Counted from the stretch's first letter, positions 1-6,290 are shown. The stretch: 8,270 nucleotides of DNA from a bacterium (GCA_024408905.1 JAKSUP010000042.1:1-8270), one strand, 5' to 3'. Notes: generated from the letters alone by a model not told the origin. Numbers and translations: made by a program.

Positions 1-129
1 ATTATTGATTACGAAGAAGAAATTGCATCTTCAAAAGATAAAAAAGAAATAGAACATGTAAAAAAAATAATAATTTATCATCAAAAGTTTATCGGTAAGT
101 TTAAAATTTACGGTGCAAAAAATTGGTAG
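1..129 (+). CDS. C-terminal fragment of an unrecognised protein (5' end outside window)
   Basis: The first reading frame is open from the window edge to a TAG at 127-129 and gives 42 residues ending in YGAKNW. The fragment is rich in Lys, Glu and Ile: an acidic patch (DYEEE) is followed by a basic, beta-prone tail (HQKFIGKFKIYG). This looks like real coding sequence rather than chance, but no family can be recognised from so short a piece. There is no hairpin terminator in the 100 bases after the stop. The 223 bases to the next gene suggest it belongs to a separate transcription unit. Confidence 0.5.
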   Translation: MIDYEEEIASSKDKKEIEHVKKIIIYHQKFIGKFKIYGAKNW

Positions 130-292
130 GAGTAGGGGTAAATAGTAAATAGGAAATAACGAGAAACTAATTTAGAGAATTCTTGTACAACATTTGTATG
201 ATTTTTATCAAAACACCTACTTTAAATATATGATTTTATTGATTTTGCGTAATAATAGACACCCATAATAATATATAATGATATATGTAGAA

Positions 293-322
293 TTGACTTT
301 TTACAAAGTTACATTAAATACA
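293..322 (+). promoter_or_regulatory. Candidate promoter for the six-gene cluster
   Basis: The gap from 130 to 352 is very AT-rich and holds no gene. The best -35 is TTGACT (293-298). At normal spacing the only -10 candidates are weak, for example AAATAC at 316-321. A perfect TATAAT stands alone at 274-279 without a recognisable -35 partner. Transcription of the cluster probably starts here, but the exact promoter is uncertain. Confidence 0.25.
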
Positions 323-352
323 TACTAAATCAACAAATATAGGAGAACCATT

Positions 353-1906
353 ATGGGAATGGCAGCTTCTCAAGCCAGATACCTAGCTCTGGTGGCAAGA
401 AAATCAAACTGTGAATTTGAAGGTCAACAGATTAACCAAGCAAGGACAGCCTTGTCAAATCAGAGTGCAAATTTATTTAACCAAATGCTTGGCTTAAAAG
501 TTCCGGTTCCACCAAGCACACAAGATTACACGAAAATTCAATATTCATATTCTGATGGTATAAATGCTTCTGTCATAACGGATTGGAAGCAAATCGGGGG
601 AGCTAATCCTGATTACAACTATGTTGTAACACATTCTTATAATACAAAAAAATACACTGGTTCACTTAAAAAATTATCCGATCCACAAGTTCAGTTCCCA
701 CAAGATGCTGCAAAAATAAGCGATATTCAAGCAAAACGTGAACTTGTAATAGCAGCAGAAAACACTTATAAACAAGCCGTAGAAGATTATAACAAAGCTG
801 TTGAAGAATACAATAAAGCACTGGCAGATAAAACAACTCTAAAAAATTATGCAGAAACAGATCCGGTAAACGTAACAAGCATCTCAACTGATCCGAATGG
901 CAATTATGTTGTTAATGGAGCTACATATTATAATTATGAAAACTTGGCAGATAAAACTGCTGTTGATAACGCCATTAATACACTAATGGGTCAAGGGGCA
1001 TTACCAAGCACATTTAACAAAAAAGATCTCTATTTCGATGGCACAAATATTGCATTTAAGAGTGACTTGGAAACTGTAAGAACTGCAGGGAGTGGCGACT
1101 TAACCGTTTATACACCTGATACAATTGAAAATCAAAAAATAGCGTTAAATAATGCTGTAATTACAGCAGAAGCTACAAAGAATTTAGCTGAACAAACAAT
1201 GAAAACCACACAAGCTGCATATGATGAGGCTATTAAAGCTTATAACGAATTACAACATCCAACATATGTCGGAAACTGCGAATTAACCCCTGTAGCAACA
1301 CTTACTTCCGATCAAGAAGCTGAACTAAAACAAATCCTAAAAGATTTTAAAGAACAAGGAATTACATCTGAACTATCTAATTGCATAAAAGAAGATGGCA
1401 CATACACAGGTGGTATCTATACATTCAAACTTAATGGTGTTACATACTACACAACATATAATGATTTATGGAATTCATACAGTAGTGGTACAGGTAATAA
1501 CCAAATAGACGGACAAACAAAACTTCCATACTACAACGCAACATATATTGATACTAAAATCGAAAAAACTGAACGAGCTTTGGTCGAAACAGACGGTAGT
1601 GGAAGATTTACAAGCATTCGATTTGAAGATGATTCTGTAACTTATAAACTTAATGCAGAAACTATAACAGATGAAGCGGCATACAATGATGCAATGAACC
1701 AATATAATTACGAAAATGCAGTATACGATAAAATGGTTCAAGATATCAACGCTAAAACATCAATAATTCAACACGAAGACCAACAACTTGAATTAAGGCT
1801 TAAACAGCTAGATACAGAGCAAAATGCACTTAAAACAGAAATGGAAGCTGTACAAAAAGTTGTTAAAGATAACGTTGAAAAGACATTTAACACATTTGGT
1901 GGCTAG
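353..1906 (+). CDS. Large coiled-coil protein with flagellin-like layout and a repeated middle region; function unknown
   Basis: Unrecognised function, 517 aa, resembling a family I recall from Gastranaerophilales genomes. AGGAG (341-345) lies 7 bases before ATG 353, which favours this start over the ATG at 359; the MG start is also shared with the 109-aa protein at 3456. No signal peptide or membrane segment is seen. Order: an N-terminal amphipathic helix (about 2-48), PVPPS (51-55), a Tyr/Asn-rich section, coiled coil 1 (about 118-165), a beta-like section with NGATYY (188-193), coiled coil 2 (about 255-300), a second beta-like section with NGVTYY (361-366), then a long C-terminal helix (about 437-513). 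The pattern Y-[ND]-x-A-[VIM]-x-x-Y-N starts at residues 146, 290 and 444. Both terminal helices match the 109-aa protein. Conserved ends around a variable middle recall flagellin, but no flagellin signature is present. An exported structural or surface role is inference. Confidence 0.85.
   Translation: MGMAASQARYLALVARKSNCEFEGQQINQARTALSNQSANLFNQMLGLKVPVPPSTQDYTKIQYSYSDGINASVITDWKQIGGANPDYNYVVTHSYNTKKYTGSLKKLSDPQVQFPQDAAKISDIQAKRELVIAAENTYKQAVEDYNKAVEEYNKALADKTTLKNYAETDPVNVTSISTDPNGNYVVNGATYYNYENLADKTAVDNAINTLMGQGALPSTFNKKDLYFDGTNIAFKSDLETVRTAGSGDLTVYTPDTIENQKIALNNAVITAEATKNLAEQTMKTTQAAYDEAIKAYNELQHPTYVGNCELTPVATLTSDQEAELKQILKDFKEQGITSELSNCIKEDGTYTGGIYTFKLNGVTYYTTYNDLWNSYSSGTGNNQIDGQTKLPYYNATYIDTKIEKTERALVETDGSGRFTSIRFEDDSVTYKLNAETITDEAAYNDAMNQYNYENAVYDKMVQDINAKTSIIQHEDQQLELRLKQLDTEQNALKTEMEAVQKVVKDNVEKTFNTFGG
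782..1708 (+). repeat. Threefold protein-level repeat in the 517-aa protein
   Basis: An 11-residue coiled-coil motif occurs at residues 144-154 (EDYNKAVEEYN), 288-298 (AAYDEAIKAYN) and 442-452 (AAYNDAMNQYN), in bases 782-814, 1214-1246 and 1676-1708. The spacing is 144 and 154 residues. A second motif, NG[AV]TYY, follows the first two copies, at 188-193 and 361-366. The DNA copies have diverged, so this is an old duplication visible only in protein, not a recombining DNA repeat. Confidence 0.5.
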
Positions 1907-1949
1907 ACATAAACTAAAAAGCAAGATAGCAGCATAAAGAAAGATAATT

Positions 1950-2795
1950 ATGGCATACAAAAATGACGGATATTTAGTAATAGCAAACAGATATGGCTCT
2001 GCAAGCTCAGATGCCAAGTCAATGCTATATGAAACTTACGACAGATTAAGAGATTTAACTGTTTCAGGCTCAGGTTCATCAGGAACAGGGTTTGAAGCAG
2101 CAGGTGGTTTCTTATACCAATTAGCAAGTTTGTTTGCTCCATCTGCATTTATGACCACAATGGGTGGTACCACTGCTATGAATATACCCGGAACATCATA
2201 TTGGTCAAAATACACAGGTGGCACCGGTGGTTTAACAGGAACTTACTCATCATTTGGAGTTAATAGTTTAGGCAATTATTCAGGATTTCCGTCAGGTCAT
2301 GCTGCACCATTAAGTGGTTATGCAACAGGTGGAGCTGCAGGATTGAGTACAATGTTCGGTTACGGTTCATCACCTTCCGGTACTCCTACAGGATTCGCAT
2401 CAGGTATCGGAAGTATAGCAGATATTGCAAGCACAGCAGCATACGGTATCGGTACTGCAAACGGATACGGAATTGGCGCTTCAAATATATTAATGCCACT
2501 TGCCGGAGTTGTTTCCGGATGGGGTGGTATTATGACAGCTGCAGCACCGTATTTAGGAGAATTTGGTTTGCCTGCAGTAGTTATGGGTAACTTAATGCAA
2601 GGTACAACATCAGCTGCTTTGAGTGCTTATCAAAGGGTTTCTGCAAATGTTTTAGCTAACGCAGATACAATCCTTTCTCAAAAAGTTACAAATATTGAAA
2701 CTGTTTGTAAAATGCTCGATACACAAAGCGATATCGTAAGAAAAATGCTTAAAGACGATATTGAAAGCAAGAGCAAAGAAATTGACAACATATAA
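1950..2795 (+). CDS. Gly/Ser/Ala-rich hydrophobic protein with helical tail; function unknown
   Basis: Unrecognised, 281 aa. It starts 43 bases after the 517-aa gene, presumably in the same transcript; the ribosome site is weak (AAGAAAG about 6 bases before ATG). Residues 1-37 look helical and charged. About 38-180 is low-complexity Gly/Ser/Thr/Ala/Tyr sequence with recurring YG and SG steps, for example YGIGTANGYGIGA (165-177). Residues 180-225 are hydrophobic and could form one or two membrane-associated segments (ILMPLAGVVSGW, LPAVVMGNLM). About 230-281 is a charged amphipathic helix, probably a coiled coil. There is no N-terminal signal peptide. Hydrophobic segments followed by a coiled coil loosely recall secretion translocators, but I see no sequence signature for that. 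It could equally be a self-associating envelope protein. The single Cys is at 253. Confidence 0.8.
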   Translation: MAYKNDGYLVIANRYGSASSDAKSMLYETYDRLRDLTVSGSGSSGTGFEAAGGFLYQLASLFAPSAFMTTMGGTTAMNIPGTSYWSKYTGGTGGLTGTYSSFGVNSLGNYSGFPSGHAAPLSGYATGGAAGLSTMFGYGSSPSGTPTGFASGIGSIADIASTAAYGIGTANGYGIGASNILMPLAGVVSGWGGIMTAAAPYLGEFGLPAVVMGNLMQGTTSAALSAYQRVSANVLANADTILSQKVTNIETVCKMLDTQSDIVRKMLKDDIESKSKEIDNI

Positions 2796-2812
2796 TAGAG
2801 TTGCTATATAAT
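2782..2812 (+). promoter_or_regulatory. Candidate internal promoter overlapping the end of the Gly-rich gene
   Basis: A perfect TTGACA (2782-2787) sits within the last codons of the upstream gene. A perfect TATAAT (2807-2812) follows after 19 bases; the overlapping TATATA (2805-2810) gives a standard 17-base spacer. A start near 2819 would leave only about 14 bases of leader, containing AAGAGA (2821-2826), before ATG 2833. The small downstream genes could thus be transcribed separately from the two large upstream genes. No other TTGACA/TATAAT pair this good was found in the window. Confidence 0.45.
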
Positions 2813-2832
2813 ATATAGCCAAGAGATTAACT

Positions 2833-3066
2833 ATGCATGGACGTACATTCTTAAGAGTCATGGTCGATAACCTGTTCATAAATAATGTTTTTGCAAAAAC
2901 CATTATCGCTCTGATAAATTTCTGCAAGGAACAACAATATAACAGCAGGGAAGAATTGAAATTTTATCAAGAAATTCAGTTCGAAGGCAATGTTAAAAGT
3001 AACGACTTGACAAAAACAAAGTTTATATTTAATACTAAACAAAAAAATGGAGTTAGCTTAAAATAA
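2833..3066 (+). CDS. Small unrecognised protein, 77 aa
   Basis: Unrecognised. ATG 2833 follows AAGAGA (2821-2826) at 6 bases, a modest ribosome site, and the internal promoter candidate just upstream. Residues about 6-32 form a hydrophobic/aromatic helix-like stretch (MVDNLFINNVFAKTIIALIN). The remainder is polar and basic (EELKFYQEI, then a Lys/Asn/Thr-rich end). The hydrophobic stretch contains Asn, Asp and Lys, so it is more likely an amphipathic helix than a clean membrane segment. It sits between the Gly-rich gene and the 89-aa gene on the same strand. A faint likeness to the 89-aa product (N-x-F, LIN-x-x-KE, then R-x-x-LK) may mean distant relationship or chance. It is the least certain complete gene of the cluster. 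Confidence 0.6.
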   Translation: MHGRTFLRVMVDNLFINNVFAKTIIALINFCKEQQYNSREELKFYQEIQFEGNVKSNDLTKTKFIFNTKQKNGVSLK

Positions 3067-3166
3067 ATGTTAACAAATGTAACAAAGATATCTAAAAACA
3101 AGCAATTATTTGAGTTCACATGTTTTTATTATCATGTAGGCTCTTTATGTGTGAAGGAAAAAGCAA

Positions 3167-3436
3167 ATGCGTGAAGAGATGCAAGAAAACTTGAAACGGT
3201 TTATGAATTTTATGAATTTTGCGCGTTCATTCTTTATTCGCAAAAATCCATTTAAGGCATTACTGACAAGTTTGATTAACAGCCTGAAGGAAATGCTTAC
3301 CATAAGACAAAAGCTAAAACTGGCTAAGTATCGTGTGAACTATCACAAACACCAACTGTACAAAATGGAAAGTCTGATAGCAGAAACTAACGAACACACA
3401 TTCCTGAAGGGTAAAAACTTAAACGAAACAAGATAA
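3167..3436 (+). CDS. Small basic helical protein, 89 aa; function unknown
   Basis: Unrecognised. AAGGA (3154-3158) is 8 bases before ATG 3167, a good ribosome site. The product is strongly basic and probably almost all helix. After an acidic start (MREEMQENL), residues 11-24 are Phe/Met/Asn-rich (RFMNFMNFARSFFI, with FMN coded by a perfect 9-base tandem repeat at 3201-3218). Then come an amphipathic helix about 28-44 and a Lys/Arg/His/Tyr-rich helix about 46-75. There is no signal peptide and no Cys. The gene lies 100 bases after the 77-aa gene and 19 bases before the 109-aa gene, so it is surely cotranscribed with the latter. A chaperone-like or nucleic-acid-binding role is possible on charge alone, but nothing in the sequence decides it. 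Confidence 0.75.
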   Translation: MREEMQENLKRFMNFMNFARSFFIRKNPFKALLTSLINSLKEMLTIRQKLKLAKYRVNYHKHQLYKMESLIAETNEHTFLKGKNLNETR

Positions 3437-3455
3437 AACCGGAAGGACAAGTGCT

Positions 3456-3785
3456 ATGGGTTTAATCACATCAACATTCAGAATGATGTACCTAACTTCG
3501 TACAGATACACTCTGGAATCTAAAATTCAATGGATCTCAACAGCGAAAATGGAATTGTCTGCTTCAGCAGGAGAGATTCTTGCGTTAGGAAACGATTTGG
3601 ATCCTGATAATCCTGCAGTAAAACAACTTGAAGCAAGACGTGATAAACTTGACGTTTTGGAAAAGAAATTGGACATGCAAATGCAAGAATATCAGACAAG
3701 ATTAAATATGGTAGAACATGAACTTGATGCTTGCAAAGGTGCTGTAGATAAAGCAATAGAACGCTCATTTAGTTATCAATTATAA
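3456..3785 (+). CDS. Small helical-hairpin protein, 109 aa, sharing both ends with the 517-aa protein
   Basis: Function unknown. GGAAGGA (3441-3447) lies 8 bases before ATG 3456. Two helices are predicted by eye: residues about 2-44 and a heptad-rich coiled coil about 52-104, joined by a turn around DLDPDNP (47-53). Aligned without gaps, residues 1-41 match the start of the 517-aa protein at 11 positions (MG, S6, R9, L13, E21, Q25, I27, A30, L34, S35). Residues 72-105 match its residues 479-512 at about 8 positions plus many conservative changes, ending in E-[KR]-[ST]-F. It therefore looks like the minimal form of the same fold, without the inserted middle. Size and hairpin shape recall WXG100 proteins, but no WXG motif is present. 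Cotranscribed with both neighbours (gaps of 19 and 18 bases). Confidence 0.85.
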   Translation: MGLITSTFRMMYLTSYRYTLESKIQWISTAKMELSASAGEILALGNDLDPDNPAVKQLEARRDKLDVLEKKLDMQMQEYQTRLNMVEHELDACKGAVDKAIERSFSYQL

Positions 3786-3803
3786 TTTTTAAGGAAGTAA
3801 ACA

Positions 3804-4022
3804 ATGAATAATATAAGTTTTCGTGGTGGATATTTTCCATTTTCTGCCCCAACAGGTGAAAATACAGTCAAAAAAATTGCAGAAAAAAGTGCTACAGAAA
3901 TAAAAGAAATTGCTGAACATTTTGGAGAATGTACTTTAATCCCACAACCTGTAAAAGAATTAACAAAAGAATTAAACTCAAAATTGCCGCAAGCAGCTTA
4001 TGATTCAATAAAATATTTATGA
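3804..4022 (+). CDS. Small protein with ISFRG N-terminus, 72 aa; function unknown
   Basis: Unrecognised function. AAGGAAG (3791-3797) is 6 bases before ATG 3804. It begins MNNISFRGGYFPFSAPTG; a short I-x-F-[RKQ]-G start is something I recall on many otherwise unrelated proteins of Gastranaerophilales, so it may be a lineage-specific N-terminal tag, but I could not check this. Residues 20-40 form a charged amphipathic helix (VKKIAEKSATEIKEIAEHFG). After a proline turn (IPQP, 46-49), a second helix covers 50-70. It is the last gene of the cluster: the stop lies 2 bases before the strong terminator hairpin. There is one Cys (43) and no signal peptide or membrane segment. Confidence 0.75.
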   Translation: MNNISFRGGYFPFSAPTGENTVKKIAEKSATEIKEIAEHFGECTLIPQPVKELTKELNSKLPQAAYDSIKYL

Positions 4023-4024
4023 TG

Positions 4025-4049
4025 AACACCTTTTATAAGGTGTTTTTTT
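4025..4049 (+). terminator. Intrinsic terminator ending the six-gene cluster
   Basis: A perfect 8-bp stem, AACACCTT (4025-4032) with AAGGTGTT (4037-4044), has a 4-base TTAT loop, and five more T residues follow the stem (4045-4049). It starts 2 bases after the 72-aa gene's stop. Its T-tract overlaps the stop codon of the convergent cyclo-ligase gene (4048-4050). Read on the minus strand, the hairpin is preceded by an A-tract and followed only by mixed AT sequence, so it would work less well for the opposing transcript. Confidence 0.9.
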
Positions 4050-4557
4050 ATGCCGTAACAACTTTATCCACAGGAATATCTGTCACTTCGGGATAAATTG
4101 TTTCAACCACAAATTCTTTTGGTATACATACGATTTTTTTTACATTTGAATTACTTAAAAAACGGTCGTAAAACCCACCACCATAACCAAGTCGGTAATT
4201 GTTTATGTCACAAGCAAGCGCAGGTACAATAACCAAATCAATCAAAGCTTTATCTACACCGTCAGATAATGGTTCCTGTGTATTAAAACAAGATTTACAC
4301 AGCTCATCACCCGTACAATAAGGACAACACAACAAATCTTTTCCACTTACTTTTGGCAAATAAAAATGTTTACCCTTATCATTTAATATAGAAAGTAAAT
4401 CTACTTCGTTTTCAAGAGGATAAAAAATCATTATATTTTTTGCTTGCCTGTATTCCTCCGTTTTTTGAAGTTTTTGAGCAAGTTTTATACTAATGTTTTT
4501 TATATCCGATTTTTTACGCTCAGCTTTTGCCCACTTACGAAGTTCTGATTTATTCAT
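4048..4557 (-). CDS. 5-formyltetrahydrofolate cyclo-ligase (MTHFS family)
   Basis: Converts 5-formyl-tetrahydrofolate to 5,10-methenyl-tetrahydrofolate using ATP, salvaging a storage/inhibitory folate in the cytoplasm. The 169 aa are slightly short for the family (E. coli YgfA is about 180). Family marks: basic N-terminal helix [14 protein letters not shown] (3-16), FYPLENEVD (45-53), the EP pair (95-96), VPALACD (111-117) and the nucleotide-site loop [11 protein letters not shown] (122-132). Start ATG 4557 overlaps the ilvD stop in an ATGA arrangement, and only GGGG (4565-4568) serves as a partial ribosome site, which implies translational coupling. Odd point: residues 77-90 contain CC-PY-C and C-KS-C, making CxxC-x5-CxxC in a stretch where relatives usually have no cysteines; this might bind a metal. 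The family call is firm and the metal idea is inference. Confidence 0.93.
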   Translation of the reverse strand: MNKSELRKWAKAERKKSDIKNISIKLAQKLQKTEEYRQAKNIMIFYPLENEVDLLSILNDKGKHFYLPKVSGKDLLCCPYCTGDELCKSCFNTQEPLSDGVDKALIDLVIVPALACDINNYRLGYGGGFYDRFLSNSNVKKIVCIPKEFVVETIYPEVTDIPVDKVVTA

Positions 4558-6209
4558 ACTATTGCCCCATGTGAAGCGTCTTGAACAGTTCTTGCATATT
4601 TTGCCAAGTACCCTGACGTAACATTAGCCTTTTTAGGTTTCCATTCCTTCTTGCGTTCTTCAAGTTCAATACTTGGTACATTCAAATTCAAGATACGTTT
4701 ATTTATATCAATTTCAATTTCGTCACCGTCTTTAATTAATCCGATTACACCACCATCTGCAGCTTCAGGACAAATATGACCGACACAAATCCCTCTTGTG
4801 CCACCGGAAAACCTTCCGTCTGTTATCAATGCTGCCTTTGTACCAAGCCCTTTTCCCACAAGCAAAGACGTTGGAGCAAGCATTTCCCTCATGCCGGGGC
4901 CGCCTTTCGGCCCTTCATAACGGATTACAATAACGTCACCTTCTTTTATGTTATTCCTCTCTAAAGCAACCATTGCATCTTCTTCAGAATCAAAGACTTT
5001 AGCCGTTCCCCTAAATTCATAACAACTCTCATCAACTGCCGATATTTTAATAACAGAACCTTCAGGCGCGATATTTCCTTTTAAAATTCCAAGCCCGGGT
5101 TTTGTCGTAAACGGTACGTTATAATCGTGTATTATATTAGAGTCAACATATGCGTCTTTAACCAATTTTCTTGTTTTAGTTAAGCTTACTCCTTCAATAT
5201 TTGTAAATTCTTTAACATCACGCAAGAGAACTTTTAATAAGGCGCTAACCCCCCCTGCTTGATAAAAACCACTCATAGTAATATTTGAAGATGGTTCAAG
5301 TTTAACAATTTGATGAATTTTATGCGAAAGTTCTTCAAAATCATCTAACGTAACATCAATATTAGCAGCATTAGCCAAAGCTAAAAGGTGCAAGAATGAA
5401 TTTGTAGAGCCACCCATTGCTAAATCGGCAATAATTGCATTTCTTAAATTGTTTTTAGTCAAAATGCTCAAAGGTTTTTTATTTTGTCTTACAAGTTCAA
5501 CGATTTGCTCGCCACTTTCGAAAGCAATTCTGCGTTTATGTGAAGACACAGCTGCTGCAGTCGCACAGAAAGGCAAACTCATCCCTAAAACCTCTGTTAA
5601 GCAAGCCATAGTATTTGCCGTATACAACCCTTGACAAGAGCCTGCAGAAGGGCAAGACGCTTCTTCCAGCTCTAACAAACGATTTTTATCAATAACACCG
5701 TCTCTATATTTTCCTACAGCCTCAAAAGCACCTTTTATCATTGTTAATTTTTCGCATTTGCTTTCGCCATCTAGCATAGGCCCTGCCGTTGCAATAATTG
5801 TAGGAATATTTAAACGGGCAGAGGCGATAAGCATAGCAGGAGTAATTTTGTCACAGTTAGAAAGCAAAACAAGTCCGTCAAGCTGGTGAGCATTTGCAAC
5901 AGTTTCAATACAATCAGCTATCAAATCACGAGAAGGTAAAGAATAGCGCATACCTTCATGACCCATAGCAATACCGTCACAAACAGCAGGAACTCCAAAT
6001 ATAAATGATTGCCCTCCTCCTGTATGTATACCTTTTTCAATTTGCCTTTCCAAGTCCCTCATACCGATATGACCCGGAACTAAATCTGAAAAAGAACTTG
6101 CTATGCCTATAAAAGGCCTTTTTATACTTTCTTTACTTACACCTGTAGCCATCAAAAGACTTCTGTGTGGAGTTCTTGCAATTCCCTTCTTTATATTATC
6201 ACTTCGCAT
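4554..6209 (-). CDS. ilvD: Dihydroxy-acid dehydratase, [4Fe-4S] type
   Basis: Catalyses dehydration of 2,3-dihydroxy-isovalerate and 2,3-dihydroxy-3-methylvalerate to the 2-keto acids, the third step of valine and isoleucine synthesis and the source of the leucine precursor. The 551 aa match full-length archaeal and Gram-positive IlvD and are shorter than E. coli's 616. Likely cluster and metal residues are in [12 protein letters not shown] (C77), SNCDKITP (C119, D120, K121) and [10 protein letters not shown] (C192). Catalytic-region blocks are [10 protein letters not shown] (261-270), [11 protein letters not shown] (433-443) and [11 protein letters not shown] (463-473, Ser468 the likely base). 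The segment VPGHIGM (44-50), in place of TPCN-type sequence, places it with the oxygen-sensitive [4Fe-4S] enzymes. AGGGAG (6215-6220) is 5 bases before ATG 6209. It is the first gene of a two-gene unit with the cyclo-ligase. EDD and sugar-acid dehydratases are relatives, but the length and blocks favour IlvD. Confidence 0.96.
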   Translation of the reverse strand: MRSDNIKKGIARTPHRSLLMATGVSKESIKRPFIGIASSFSDLVPGHIGMRDLERQIEKGIHTGGGQSFIFGVPAVCDGIAMGHEGMRYSLPSRDLIADCIETVANAHQLDGLVLLSNCDKITPAMLIASARLNIPTIIATAGPMLDGESKCEKLTMIKGAFEAVGKYRDGVIDKNRLLELEEASCPSAGSCQGLYTANTMACLTEVLGMSLPFCATAAAVSSHKRRIAFESGEQIVELVRQNKKPLSILTKNNLRNAIIADLAMGGSTNSFLHLLALANAANIDVTLDDFEELSHKIHQIVKLEPSSNITMSGFYQAGGVSALLKVLLRDVKEFTNIEGVSLTKTRKLVKDAYVDSNIIHDYNVPFTTKPGLGILKGNIAPEGSVIKISAVDESCYEFRGTAKVFDSEEDAMVALERNNIKEGDVIVIRYEGPKGGPGMREMLAPTSLLVGKGLGTKAALITDGRFSGGTRGICVGHICPEAADGGVIGLIKDGDEIEIDINKRILNLNVPSIELEERKKEWKPKKANVTSGYLAKYARTVQDASHGAIV

Positions 6210-6234
6210 AATTTCTCCCTTTGCAACGAAAATT

Positions 6235-6290
6235 AAAACAAAATAAAAACCACTCTATCTTTGTATCATAACATACTCATAATAAAGTGG
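6235..6290 (-). terminator. Probable intrinsic terminator of the 474-aa gene
   Basis: Read on the minus strand, CCACTTTAT (6290-6282) pairs with ATAGAGTGG (6258-6250) over nine consecutive pairs, one of them a G-U wobble in RNA. The loop is long (23 bases). A T-rich run follows at once (TTTTTATTTTGTTTT, 6249-6235). It lies about 35 bases after the 474-aa gene's stop and 25 bases before the ilvD ribosome site, so it would separate the two. The large loop makes it weaker than the other two terminators in the window. Confidence 0.45.
6265..6273 (-). promoter_or_regulatory. Candidate extended -10 promoter for ilvD
   Basis: On the minus strand, TGTTATGAT (6273-6265) is an extended -10: TG, one base, then TATGAT, one mismatch from TATAAT. 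The base stretch 17 upstream (TCTCCA) is a poor -35, as is common for extended -10 promoters. A start near 6258 would give about 48 bases of leader before ATG 6209. The site lies within the loop of the terminator candidate above, so the two may act on the same DNA. Confidence 0.35.

Noticed and set aside
274..279. Perfect TATAAT as the main promoter of the cluster
   Set aside because: The -35 position holds AATAAT and the region is almost pure AT, so a chance match is likely.
1475..1741. Minus-strand open frames inside the 517-aa gene (also 666-887)
   Set aside because: Cys/Phe/Leu-rich antisense translations without start signals; shadows of the AT-rich coiled-coil gene.
353..1906. Annotation as flagellin
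   Set aside because: Only the layout is similar. No flagellin N- or C-terminal signature is present, and no flagellar genes are nearby.
3067..3090. TGTTAACA/TGTAACA motif resembling bases near 7833 and 303 as a shared operator
   Set aside because: The copies are short, imperfect, AT-rich and at different distances from the genes.
3201..3218. Tandem 9-base repeat TTATGAATT twice as a phase-variation tract
   Set aside because: Only two in-frame copies (FMN FMN); change in copy number would not shift the frame.
3456..3785. WXG100 (type VII secretion) protein
   Set aside because: Size and hairpin shape fit, but there is no W-x-G at the turn (DLDPDNP instead) and no secretion motif or ATPase gene nearby.
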